Shown here in pieces: positions 33,815-42,090 of a stretch of DNA of 64,000 bases (the stretch's first letter is position 1; the number at the start of each line of letters is the position of its first letter). The notes under the pieces were generated by a model, which did not search any database, was not told the origin of the DNA, and saw nothing but the letters and a program-made list of their open reading frames with translations. The position numbers and the translations under genes were made by a program. This DNA comes from Nocardia sp. NBC_00403 (GTDB taxonomy: Bacteria; Actinomycetota; Actinomycetes; Mycobacteriales; Mycobacteriaceae): the NCBI RefSeq assembly GCF_036046055.1, contig NZ_CP107939.1, positions 1,984,001 to 2,048,000 on the forward strand, given 5' to 3'.

Positions 33815-34957
33815 ATGAACCTGAAGACGATCATCGGCGCCGCTGCGGGCATGCTGGGCGTCGCATGGGTGGTGCGCGCGGTGTGGGATATCCCCTCCGC
33901 GATCGGCGCTTCGATGTCGGCCATTCAGCCATACGCCTCCGGTGCCGCGAGCTACCGCAATCGCCAGTTCCACAACACCGAGGCCAGTAGCCAGATCGTC
34001 GCGGGTTCGGCGCTTTCGCTGCTGTATTCGGCGTTGACCCGGCGCAATGCCGGTCGTCCGCGCGGGGTGATTCCGCTGGAGACCCCCGAGGTGCCGTCGG
34101 CGGCCGCCGATCTCGCGGTCACCTGGTACGGGCACGCTTCTGCGCTCGTCGAGGTGGACGGGTACCGGATTCTCACCGATCCCGTATGGAGCGAACGGGT
34201 TTCGCCGTCGGCGGTAGTCGGCCCGACGCGGATGCATCCGGTCCCGACGCCGTTGTCGGAGCTGCCGCCAGTGGACGCCGTGATCATCTCCCACGATCAC
34301 TACGACCATCTGGACAAGGCCACCGTCCGGCAGCTCGTGCTCGCTCAGGCCGCGCCGTTCCTGGTACCCATCGGCATCGGCGCGCACCTGCGGCACTGGG
34401 GTGTTCCAGAGCATCGGATCATCGAATTGGATTGGGGCGGTTCGATTTCGCTGGCGGCACTCGGTCGCGAGCGGGACGGCACCGACCTGGTGATCACCTG
34501 TACGGAGGCTCGGCATTTCTCCGGCCGGGGCCTGGTGCGCAACACCACGCTGTGGGCCTCCTGGTCCCTCGTCGGTCCGACCCGTCGGGTGTATTTCGGC
34601 GGAGACACCGGCTATACCACGGCCTTTGCCGAGGCCGGTGCGGCGCTCGGTCCGTTCGACCTGACGTTGCTGCCGATCGGCGCCTATGACGAACGCTGGC
34701 CCGATGTGCACATGAACCCGGAGGAAGCGGTGCGCGCCCACGCCGATCTGTGCGTCGACGACCCGGGCCACGGCATGCTGGTGCCCATTCACTGGGCGAC
34801 CTTCAATCTGGCCTTCCACGGATGGTCGGAGCCGGTGCGCAGGATGGTCGAGGCGGCGCGGGCGGCGGGCACCTCGATCGCGGTGCCGATGCCGGGGGAG
34901 CGCGTGCATCCCGATGGGCTCCCAGCACGGGATTCGTGGTGGGAAGATGTGGGTTGA
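33815..34957 (+). CDS. metallo-beta-lactamase-fold hydrolase (NAPE-PLD/UlaG-like, Rv0906 type)
   Basis: This 380-aa protein has an N-terminal hydrophobic anchor (IIGAAAGMLGVAWVVRAVW). An MBL-fold domain follows with TWYGHASALVEVDGYRILTD, metal motif SHDHYDHLD, TEARHFSGRG, FGGDTGY and a late VPIHWATF His. Such enzymes hydrolyse phospholipid-like or lactone substrates. It sits one base after the echA6 stop, so it is co-transcribed. Followed by the 69-bp triplicate. Confidence 0.88.
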   Translation: MNLKTIIGAAAGMLGVAWVVRAVWDIPSAIGASMSAIQPYASGAASYRNRQFHNTEASSQIVAGSALSLLYSALTRRNAGRPRGVIPLETPEVPSAAADLAVTWYGHASALVEVDGYRILTDPVWSERVSPSAVVGPTRMHPVPTPLSELPPVDAVIISHDHYDHLDKATVRQLVLAQAAPFLVPIGIGAHLRHWGVPEHRIIELDWGGSISLAALGRERDGTDLVITCTEARHFSGRGLVRNTTLWASWSLVGPTRRVYFGGDTGYTTAFAEAGAALGPFDLTLLPIGAYDERWPDVHMNPEEAVRAHADLCVDDPGHGMLVPIHWATFNLAFHGWSEPVRRMVEAARAAGTSIAVPMPGERVHPDGLPARDSWWEDVG

Positions 34958-34966
34958 ACACCTCGG

Positions 34967-35173
34967 TTAGGCGTACCTCCGCCTTCGCTCCGGCCATGCG
35001 CTGGGCTGCGGGTGGACTGCGTCCAACAGTGTCCGTTAGGCGTACCTCCGCCTTCGCTCCGGCCATGCGCTGGGCTGCGGGTGGACTGCGTCCAACAGTG
35101 TCCGTTAGGCGTACCTCCGCCTTCGCTCCGGCCATGCGCTGGGCTGCGGGTGGACTGCGTCCAACAGTGTCCG
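34967..35173. repeat. three perfect 69-bp direct repeats
   Basis: The unit begins TTAGGCGTACCTCCGC and ends CAACAGTGTCCG, and is repeated three times without a mismatch. TTAGGCA opens a fourth, aborted copy. It fills the gap between the MBL gene and the antitoxin-like gene. Being 23 codons long, it leaves frames open, which creates spurious ORFs. Confidence 0.92.
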
Positions 35174-35198
35174 TTAGGCAACAGGAAGGAACGATGGC

Positions 35199-35405
35199 AT
35201 GAGTCTCGTGGACAGTCTGAAGGGCCTGGTCGGCAAGGGTAAGGACGCGGCGGCCAAGAACGCCGGCAAGATCAACGAAGCGGTCGACAAGGCCGGTGAC
35301 TTCATCGACGAGAAGACCAAGGGCAAGTACTCGGACAAGATCGAGAAGGGCAAGGAGGCCGCCAAGAAGGTGGTCCCGCCGGAGCAGCCCGGTCCGCAGG
35401 CTTGA
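35199..35405 (+). CDS. MT0933-type antitoxin-like protein (Rv0909 family)
   Basis: This 68-aa Lys/Ala-rich helical protein has SLKGLVGKGKDAAAKNAGKI, DKAGDFIDEKTKGKY and a terminal AAKKVVPP segment. This is the pattern of the MT0933 antitoxin family. In M. tuberculosis Rv0909 is paired with Rv0910; no Rv0910-like gene follows here. AGGAAGGA precedes the ATG. A hairpin terminator follows. Confidence 0.8.
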   Translation: MSLVDSLKGLVGKGKDAAAKNAGKINEAVDKAGDFIDEKTKGKYSDKIEKGKEAAKKVVPPEQPGPQA

Positions 35406-35410
35406 TGTGC

Positions 35411-35440
35411 GGCGGGGGCCGAATCGTGTCGGTCCCCGCC
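35411..35440 (+). terminator. terminator after the antitoxin-like gene
   Basis: GGCGGGGGCCGA (35411-35422) pairs with TCGGTCCCCGCC (35429-35440) over 12 bp with one G-U. It is six bases past the stop and just ahead of ligD. Confidence 0.65.
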
Positions 35441-35454
35441 AGTAAAATTCGGCT

Positions 35455-37764
35455 ATGGTGACCCGCCGTAGTTTCGGTGGCAGCTCGGGCCTGCCGGGCA
35501 TCGAGGTTGAATTGAGCAACCTCGACAAGGTGCTGTATCCCGCGACCGGAACAACAAAAGGCGAGGTCATCGCCTATTATTCGGCCATCGCCCCGGCCAT
35601 GCTCCCGCATATTGCCGACCGCCCTGTGACCAGGAAGCGTTGGCCCAACGGCGTCGACGAGCCGTCGTTCTTCGAGAAGAACCTTGCCGCACACGCTCCG
35701 TCGTGGCTGGAGCGCCACACCGTCGAGCATTCCGATCGCCGCGTGGTTTATCCGGTGATCGATTCCGAGGCCGGCCTGGCCTGGCTAGGGCAGCAGGCCG
35801 CGCTGGAAGTCCATGTGCCGCAATGGCGTTTCGACGGCGACGAGATCGGTCCCGCAACCAGGCTGGTGTTCGACCTCGACCCGGGGCCGGGTGCGGGCCT
35901 GGCCGAATGCGCAAAGGTCGCGCTCGCGGTGCGCGACATGGTCGAGGGCATCGGGCTGCACGCGTTCCCGGTTACCAGTGGTAGCAAGGGAATTCACATC
36001 TATGTGCCGCTGGACCGCGAGTTGAGTCCCGGCGGCGCGTCCGCGGTGGCCAAACAGGTAGCCACGAATCTCCAACAGCTGCACCCGGATCTGGTGACCG
36101 CGACCATGGCGAAAGCGGTGCGCACCGGCAAGGTCTTCTTGGACTGGAGCCAGAACAACCCCGCCAAGACCACGATCGCGCCGTACTCGCTACGCGGCCG
36201 GGCCCATCCCAATGCGGCGGCGCCGCGCAGTTGGTCGGAGATCGAGAATCGGAAAAAGCTGCGGCACTTGCGTTTCGACGAGGTGCTTGCGCGCTGGCAG
36301 GACGACGGCGATCTGCTCGCCGGGCTCGATCCACCGCTGTCGAACACCGACGCGCTGACGAAATACCGGTCGATGCGCGATCCGGCGCGGACACCCGAGC
36401 CGGTGCCTGCCGCTGTGTCGACTTCGGGTACCGGTGATCGGTTCGTCGTTCAGGAACATCATGCGCGGCGGCTGCATTGGGACGTCCGGCTCGAACGCGA
36501 CGGAGTGCTGGTGTCGTGGGCCGTGCCGAAGGGCCCGCCGACCTCGTCGGAGCAGAATCGGCTCGCCGTGCATACCGAGGACCATCCGCTGGAATACCTG
36601 GACTTCCACGGCGCGATCCCGAAGGGCCAGTACGGCGCCGGCGAAATGACGATCTGGGATTCCGGCACCTACGAGACCGAGAAATGGCGCGACGACGAGG
36701 TGATCGTCACGTTCCACGGCACCCGGTTGCAAGGCCGCTACGCCCTGATCCGGACCAACGGCAATCAGTGGCTGATGCACCTGATGCGCGAGCAGTCACC
36801 ACCAGCCGATGACACCGAACGTGACAGGCCGAACGGAGGTGCCCGGGCGCTCACCCCGGCGCCGCGGCCGAGCGGCCCCGCACCGTTTCCGCGTGGTCTC
36901 GAGCCGATGCTGGCAACCCACGGCGAGGTCGCCGGCCTCGATGCCGCCGACTGGTGCTTCGAGACCAAGTGGGACGGCTTCCGGCTGATCGCCGAAATCG
37001 AGTCCGGCACACTCACCTTGCGCAGCCGTGCGGGCAATGTGGTGACCAGTCGATACTCGGGGATGCGCACGCTGGCCACGGAACTGGCGGGCCACAACGT
37101 TGTGCTCGACGGTGAGGCCGTGGTGTTCGACGACCACGGCGTCGCCAATCTCGGTCTGCTGCAGGCCGATGCCGCGCGGGCCGCCTTCGTCGCCTTCGAC
37201 GTGCTGTACCTCGACGGGACTTCGCTTGTGCGCAAACGGTATTCGGATCGTCGGCGGGTGCTCGAGGCGCTCGCCGCGCAGGCGCCCTCGATGCTGGTGC
37301 CGCCGCGGTTGGACGGTTCGGGTGCCGACGCGCTGGACTACAGCAGGCAGCAGCGGCTGGAAGGTGTGGTCGCCAAGCGCAAGGACTCGGTCTACCTGCC
37401 CGGCAAGCGCGGGCACTCCTGGGTGAAAGAGCGCAACTGGCGCACCCAGCAGGTGGTGATCGGCGGCTGGCGGCGCAGCGAGGCGCGGGATTTCAAATCA
37501 CTGCTGGTCGGCATCCCGCACGAGGGCAGGCTGTATTACGTGGGCCGGGTCGGCACCGGCTTCAACGAGCCCGACATGAAGGACTTGGCCACCCGCCTAT
37601 CGAAATTGGCGCGCAAAACCAGCCCGTTCGACAACGACCTGACCACCGAGGAACGCAAGGAAGCAGTCTGGGTGACTCCCGAACTGGCCGGAACCGTGCG
37701 CTTCATGAACTGGACCGAAACCGGCCGACTCTGGCACCCGGCCTGGCTGGGACTATCGGACTGA
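35455..37764 (+). CDS. ligD: NHEJ multifunctional DNA ligase LigD
   Basis: This 769-aa enzyme has the mycobacterial domain order. The polymerase/primase domain comes first (LDLVLYPATGTTKGEV-like start, VFDLDPGPG, GSKGIHIYVPLD). The 3'-phosphoesterase follows (FVVQEHHARRLHWDVRLERD; FHGAIPKGQYGAGEM). The ATP-dependent ligase is last, with adenylated Lys 505 in ETKWDGFRL, VVLDGEAV, and QQVVIGGW. It repairs double-strand breaks with Ku; ku is not in the window. The start ATGGTGACC is just beyond a terminator. Antitoxin-like genes lie on both sides. Confidence 0.95.
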   Translation: MVTRRSFGGSSGLPGIEVELSNLDKVLYPATGTTKGEVIAYYSAIAPAMLPHIADRPVTRKRWPNGVDEPSFFEKNLAAHAPSWLERHTVEHSDRRVVYPVIDSEAGLAWLGQQAALEVHVPQWRFDGDEIGPATRLVFDLDPGPGAGLAECAKVALAVRDMVEGIGLHAFPVTSGSKGIHIYVPLDRELSPGGASAVAKQVATNLQQLHPDLVTATMAKAVRTGKVFLDWSQNNPAKTTIAPYSLRGRAHPNAAAPRSWSEIENRKKLRHLRFDEVLARWQDDGDLLAGLDPPLSNTDALTKYRSMRDPARTPEPVPAAVSTSGTGDRFVVQEHHARRLHWDVRLERDGVLVSWAVPKGPPTSSEQNRLAVHTEDHPLEYLDFHGAIPKGQYGAGEMTIWDSGTYETEKWRDDEVIVTFHGTRLQGRYALIRTNGNQWLMHLMREQSPPADDTERDRPNGGARALTPAPRPSGPAPFPRGLEPMLATHGEVAGLDAADWCFETKWDGFRLIAEIESGTLTLRSRAGNVVTSRYSGMRTLATELAGHNVVLDGEAVVFDDHGVANLGLLQADAARAAFVAFDVLYLDGTSLVRKRYSDRRRVLEALAAQAPSMLVPPRLDGSGADALDYSRQQRLEGVVAKRKDSVYLPGKRGHSWVKERNWRTQQVVIGGWRRSEARDFKSLLVGIPHEGRLYYVGRVGTGFNEPDMKDLATRLSKLARKTSPFDNDLTTEERKEAVWVTPELAGTVRFMNWTETGRLWHPAWLGLSD

Positions 37765-37944
37765 TCCCGCCGACCGCGCGGATGGCCGTTGCGCTGGGGT
37801 CGAGATACTCAACTTCGTTGCGCCCGTTCGCCTGGAAGCCGGCGGTCTCGCGCTGGTCGACGAAATGCAAGTGGCGCTTGGGTACGGTTGATTCGCTGAT
37901 GTATCGGCTCGACACTGTGTCGGCTCGCGAACAAGGAGTGCCCT

Positions 37945-38124
37945 GTGGATTTCAAGAACCTGGCGAACAAGGCGATGGACCTGGCCCAGAAGAACGCCGA
38001 CAAGGTGGATACGGTCATCGAGAAAGCGGGCGATCTGGTCGACAAGAAGACCGACGGCAAGTTCGCGGCTCAGGTCGACAGCGCTCAGGAAGCTGCCAAG
38101 AAGGCAGTGCGCGAGCAGGGGTGA
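37945..38124 (+). CDS. second MT0933-type antitoxin-like protein (59 aa)
   Basis: This short gene begins GTG with AAGGAG seven bases upstream. The product (VDFKNLANKAMDLAQKNADK ... IEKAGDLVDKKTDGKFAAQV ... AAKKAVREQG) is a paralogue of the 35199 gene product. No toxin gene follows. It lies 180 bp after ligD and may be a housekeeping helical protein rather than an antitoxin. Confidence 0.75.
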   Translation: MDFKNLANKAMDLAQKNADKVDTVIEKAGDLVDKKTDGKFAAQVDSAQEAAKKAVREQG

Positions 38125-38140
38125 GCGCCGGATTGTGGTA

Positions 38141-38172
38141 GTCGACCGGGGACATTCGGTTCCCCGGTCGAC
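38141..38172. terminator. bidirectional terminator
   Basis: GTCGACCGGGGA and TCCCCGGTCGAC form a perfect 12-bp stem with an 8-base loop between two convergent genes. A second hairpin (CTCGCAGGCGA/TCGCCTGCGAG) overlaps the 3' end of the isochorismatase-like gene. Confidence 0.75.
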
Positions 38173-38192
38173 GAATGTCTCGCAGGCGAAGC

Positions 38193-38957
38193 TCAGGCGG
38201 GCTCGCCTGCGAGCAGCGGAAGAATGGTCGCGGTGTCGGTCACCATGGCGTGGCCCTGGAACTCGAATTCGTCGTAGGCCCGGGTCATCGCTTCCTTGTC
38301 GCGGCCGCCGCAGGCGTCGCTGATGACAATCGGCACGAAGCCCAGATCGGTCGAGTGGGTGACCGTCGGGGCGATGCCGATCTCCAGCGCAACCCCGACG
38401 ATGGCGTACGCACCGATGCCGAGGTCGCGCAGCACCGCGGCCAGCGGCGTGCCCTCGAACGCCGACATCGATGTCTTGTCGAACACCACCTCGTCGGCGG
38501 TCGGCCGGAGCTCGGGCACCAGTTCGAAGGCCGGGGTGTCGCGCTGGAGGATGAACTTCACGTCGTCGACCGAATCCGCCTGCTGCCAGCTCATCGCCAT
38601 CCGCAGCGCGAACGTCCCGCTCAGCCTGCGCGGCAGGAAGAAATGCCGCAGGAAGATCACGGGATAGCCGCCGCGGCGGGCCGCCTCGACTACGCGCGCG
38701 ACCCGCTCGATGATCTCCTCGCTGTCCGGTAGTTGGCTGAGCACACCGACCTGCATGTCGTAGACGATGACGGCCATGCGGTGCGGGGCACACACATCGG
38801 CGAGTTCTTCGGGTATGTCCAGTCCGTTGCCGTGTCGCAAGGTCAGCTCAACTCCATCCTCGATACCCCGAACACCGTCCGGACCCGTTCCGGCGGCGAT
38901 TCGGTTGCGCTTGCTATTCGATTGTGCGGTGGGCACTTTCGAACCCACTGTAACCAT
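38193..38957 (-). CDS. isochorismatase-like hydrolase without the catalytic Cys
   Basis: This 254-aa protein has the isochorismatase fold. The catalytic Asp 67 (AVIVYDMQVGV) and Lys (VVFDKTSMSAF) are visible. The nucleophile position, normally Cys in amidase-type members, is Gly (VGVALEIGIAPT). Gly is also found in true isochorismatases such as EntB and PhzD, so activity on an ether-type substrate is possible. The start is uncertain: the first 40 residues are not conserved in character. Confidence 0.8.
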   Translation of the reverse strand: MVTVGSKVPTAQSNSKRNRIAAGTGPDGVRGIEDGVELTLRHGNGLDIPEELADVCAPHRMAVIVYDMQVGVLSQLPDSEEIIERVARVVEAARRGGYPVIFLRHFFLPRRLSGTFALRMAMSWQQADSVDDVKFILQRDTPAFELVPELRPTADEVVFDKTSMSAFEGTPLAAVLRDLGIGAYAIVGVALEIGIAPTVTHSTDLGFVPIVISDACGGRDKEAMTRAYDEFEFQGHAMVTDTATILPLLAGEPA

Positions 38958-39113
38958 GGATGACCAGGACGAGTGCGGCGGTGGGCTTGCCCGCGAGTGA
39001 CCGTTGCCGGGTCCGGTATTCGGCAGTACCGTGGGTGTCCCGAGGCAGGGCAGAGTCGGCGCCGACGCACCCGGCGCGACTGTGTCGCGCCGTGTCGGAA
39101 CATTGGAGGCCCG

Positions 39114-40355
39114 ATGAAAATCCTCCGTGGAAGGTGGCGTGCCACAGCGCCGGCCTGGGTTCTCGCTGCCGTTGCGATGGTGATCTCGGCCTCGGTGATG
39201 ATGGCGCCCGCCGCAGGAGCGTATGTGCCGCGACCGGACGCCGATCCGTTCTACGCCGCACCCGCCGACCTGGCCGACTATCCGGACGGTGCGATCACGC
39301 GCTCGCGGCAGATCCCGCTCTACGGTCTGCCCCTCCCGGTTTCAGCGTGGCAGGTGCAGTACCGGACCAATGACGCGAGCGACCGGCCGGTGCCGGGGAT
39401 GACCACCGTGATGGTGCCGAACCTGCCCTGGTTCGGGCCGGGCGAAAGGCCGCTGCTGTCCTACCAGATCGCCGAGGACGGCCTCGGCAGCCAGTGCGCG
39501 CCTTCCTACGCCCTGCGCGGCGGATGGGAGATCGGCGGCATCAGCACCTGGATCGACACCCCGTTCTTGGCCGCGGCGCTGCTCCGCGGCTGGGCGGTGG
39601 TGACCAGCGACTACGAGGGCCCGCAGTCCCGATTCCTGGACGGGGTGAACTCCGGGCGCGGCGTGCTCGACGGCATTCGCGCTGCCCGCGCCCTCGCGCC
39701 GGGCGGGATCGGGCCGACGAGTCCGCTTGGGGCTTGGGGCTACTCGGGTGGCGCGTTCGCCACGCTGTGGGCGGCGCAGCTGCAACCGGACTACGCACCC
39801 GACGTCCGTTTCGCGGGCATTACCTCCGGTGGTGTGCCCGCGAACTGGCCCGCCATCGCGCAAGGTGTGGACGGCACTGTCCAGGCCGGTCTTACGATGT
39901 TGGTCTTGCTCGCGGTCGCGCAGAACAACCCGGATGCGGGCATCGTAGAGATGCTCAATGACCGGGGTCGCAGGATGCTGGCCGAGGACGCGACCGCCTG
40001 CGGTTTGGACCTGATCGTCAAATACCTCAATGCTCGGGTCGACGATTACACGATCGAGCCGAATCTGCTGTCGCACCCGAGCTTCCGGGCGGCCACCGAT
40101 CCGCAGGAGCTCGGTGCAGGCGCGCCGCGGGCGCCCACATACCTCTACCACAGCACGACCGACGACGTGATCCCCGTCGCGGGCTTCACCGAACTGCTCG
40201 ACCGATACTGTGCGCAGGGCGCCGACATCAGCTTCGTGTATTCGTTGCTGCCGAGCCATAACCCGACCGCTGCCGGGGAGGCCGCCGGTGCGATGGGCTA
40301 TCTTGCCGACCGATTTGCGGGTGTGCCGGTTGCCCCTGGTTGTCATGGCAGGTGA
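39114..40355 (+). CDS. secretory lipase (LIP family)
   Basis: This 413-aa exported alpha/beta-hydrolase has a signal peptide (WVLAAVAMVISASVMMAPAA). The domain has DPFYAAPADLADYPDGAITR, the nucleophile elbow WGYSGGAFAT (Ser 211), HSTTDDVIPVAG for the acid, and SLLPSHNP for the late His. It resembles Candida-type LIP and actinobacterial homologues that hydrolyse triacylglycerols. GGAGG is five bases before the ATG. It is convergent with another secreted-protein gene. Confidence 0.9.
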   Translation: MKILRGRWRATAPAWVLAAVAMVISASVMMAPAAGAYVPRPDADPFYAAPADLADYPDGAITRSRQIPLYGLPLPVSAWQVQYRTNDASDRPVPGMTTVMVPNLPWFGPGERPLLSYQIAEDGLGSQCAPSYALRGGWEIGGISTWIDTPFLAAALLRGWAVVTSDYEGPQSRFLDGVNSGRGVLDGIRAARALAPGGIGPTSPLGAWGYSGGAFATLWAAQLQPDYAPDVRFAGITSGGVPANWPAIAQGVDGTVQAGLTMLVLLAVAQNNPDAGIVEMLNDRGRRMLAEDATACGLDLIVKYLNARVDDYTIEPNLLSHPSFRAATDPQELGAGAPRAPTYLYHSTTDDVIPVAGFTELLDRYCAQGADISFVYSLLPSHNPTAAGEAAGAMGYLADRFAGVPVAPGCHGR

Positions 40356-40369
40356 CACCGGAAATGCCG

Positions 40370-40405
40370 AGGCGCGCACCGACTCGGGTGGGTCGGTGCG
40401 CGCCT
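40370..40405. terminator. bidirectional terminator
   Basis: AGGCGCGCACCGAC and GTCGGTGCGCGCCT are perfect 14-bp complements around an 8-base loop, between convergent genes. Confidence 0.8.
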
Positions 40406-40419
40406 GAGGGAGTGTCGAC

Positions 40420-41067
40420 TTAGCGAACCGGGTTCGCCGGGTCGGCGAACTTCGTGGTTCCCGGCGGGGCGGTCAGGGTGCTGACCAGGTCGATGCCCGC
40501 GATCAGCAGCGCGGGTCCGCCCACCACGATGGTGCCGATGACACCACCGATCGCGGCGCCCGCGACGACGCTGGCAACTACGCCCGGACCACTGACGATA
40601 CCGGTCAGTCCGACCAGGGCGCCGATCACCGTGCCGATGAAACCGCCTATCGCCGTGGCGATTCCGAACTGCGACAGGAACGTATCCTGTGCTTGCTGGT
40701 TCTCCTCGGTCGAGGCGATTGCGGTCAGCGGCGCCGGGTGAGCCTGCGCGTAGTCCTTGACCGGGGTCAGCTCGAGCACCCGGCCCGCGTTGTGCACCGC
40801 GTGCGGCAGCGGGAACTCGAGTCCGTCCTGGCGGAACGACAGCGGCAGCGTGAGCACCGTGTTGCCCGTCGGGTCCTTGATGTCGACTGAATTGCCGGCC
40901 ACCTCGAACACCCCGCCGGTCAGCGTGGTGACGACCTTGCCACCGACCAGCTTGGTCTCGTACCCGATTCCGGGTGCGGGCGCCGGTTGCGCATGGGAGG
41001 TGCCCGCGCCGACCGCCACCGCGGCGACGATCGGGACTGCGGCCGCAGTGATCTTGCGGAGAATCAT
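40420..41067 (-). CDS. secreted protein with Gly-rich hydrophobic tail
   Basis: This 215-aa product has a signal peptide (ITAAAVPIVAAVAVGAGTSH) and a beta-rich N-terminal domain (YETKLVGGKVVTTLTGGVFE, TGNTVLTLPLSFRQDGLEFP). A Gly/Ala/Val glycine-zipper-like tail follows (IGGFIGTVIGALVGLTGIVS). It is of a Nocardia/Rhodococcus family of unknown function, similar in plan to the protein at 17.7-18.6 kb. The ATG at 41067 is chosen by signal position. Confidence 0.7.
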   Translation of the reverse strand: MILRKITAAAVPIVAAVAVGAGTSHAQPAPAPGIGYETKLVGGKVVTTLTGGVFEVAGNSVDIKDPTGNTVLTLPLSFRQDGLEFPLPHAVHNAGRVLELTPVKDYAQAHPAPLTAIASTEENQQAQDTFLSQFGIATAIGGFIGTVIGALVGLTGIVSGPGVVASVVAGAAIGGVIGTIVVGGPALLIAGIDLVSTLTAPPGTTKFADPANPVR

Positions 41068-41300
41068 TGGGGTGTTCCAATCTTCATCAGGTTTCAAGCT
41101 CTACCCAACGCCACACACGTCGAAATTCCTTCCCCCGAACGTGTGTGCAGAGATTTGATGTGATCCAGAGAACCGGTACTGCGAAGGTCACCGTACCGCG
41201 CGGACGGGTGTTTGGACCGCGATTTGAGGGGTAATCGTTTCTGTTTCAGGTGACGAAATCCGCTATAGCGCTTCGCTATCCGGCCAGGCGTGGCCCGCGG

Positions 41301-41978
41301 TCAGTTCAGCACATTGATCGCGCGCGCGATCACCAGCGCCGCCAGGACAAGTGATATCGCCGACTGCGCCATCATCATCGTCTTCGCCCATCGTGACATC
41401 GGCATCACATCGGTCGGGCTGAAGGCGGTCGCGTTGGTGAACGCCAGGTACAGGTAGTCCACGAACTGCGGCTCCCATTCGGGCTCGGCCAGTTCCGGGT
41501 TCTGCATCTGCACGAACAGGAAGTCCGGCAGCGTCTTGCGCGCGTGCGCTCGCGCGGCGGGGCCACCGCGGTCGAACTCCCAGTAGCCCAACCCGAACAC
41601 GACCACATTGGTCAACCAGATGGCGCCGCCGGAGCCGAGCAATTTCGCCGGGTCATCGCTGAGCGTCCTATCGATCAGCCCGACCACCAGCCGATCCGCC
41701 GACCACGCAGTGGCCAGCGCCAACAGCGCGATGAGAGCCAGCCCGCCCCAGCGTAACCAGGTCTCCTCGCGGTCGATCCGCACCGGATTCGCCACCACGA
41801 GGAACCCGAGCACCACCACCTCCAGCGCGGGCAACAGCCACGCGGGTTCCGGCCTGAACTGATTCGGCAGCAGCACTTGCAACACCACGATCGCCAGCAC
41901 CGCGGTGGTGGCCGCAATCCGTGACTCACCCGCCGTCCTGCGCTGCCAGGCCGGAACGTCGTCGTCGCTGTCGGTCAC
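41301..41978 (-). CDS. DUF1345 membrane protein
   Basis: This 225-aa protein has four to five hydrophobic helices (AATTAVLAIVVLQVLLP, WLLPALEVVVLGFLVVANPV, GLALIALLALATAW, AIWLTNVVVFGLGYWEFDRG). It also has the conserved DUF1345 cytoplasmic segment (DFLFVQMQNPELAEPEWEPQ; DYLYLAFTNATAFSPTD) and a final helix. Function unknown. The GTG start is placed just before the first acidic segment. Confidence 0.82.
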   Translation of the reverse strand: MTDSDDDVPAWQRRTAGESRIAATTAVLAIVVLQVLLPNQFRPEPAWLLPALEVVVLGFLVVANPVRIDREETWLRWGGLALIALLALATAWSADRLVVGLIDRTLSDDPAKLLGSGGAIWLTNVVVFGLGYWEFDRGGPAARAHARKTLPDFLFVQMQNPELAEPEWEPQFVDYLYLAFTNATAFSPTDVMPMSRWAKTMMMAQSAISLVLAALVIARAINVLN

Positions 41979-42090
41979 ACCGGCCAGTATCGCCCTGCCG
42001 AGGGCGAATCCGACACTTGCCACGCATTGGCCGCGACCAGCAGTGCCGCCTGACGCCGATACCCGTCTGCTGCTGCGCCACGGCGGCGAG

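Noticed and set aside
34967..35173. CRISPR array
   Set aside because: The copies are contiguous, with no unique spacers and no cas genes.
34789..35242. ORFs on both strands across the 69-bp repeats
   Set aside because: A repeat length divisible by three keeps frames open; the products are simple reiterations with no ribosome-binding sites.
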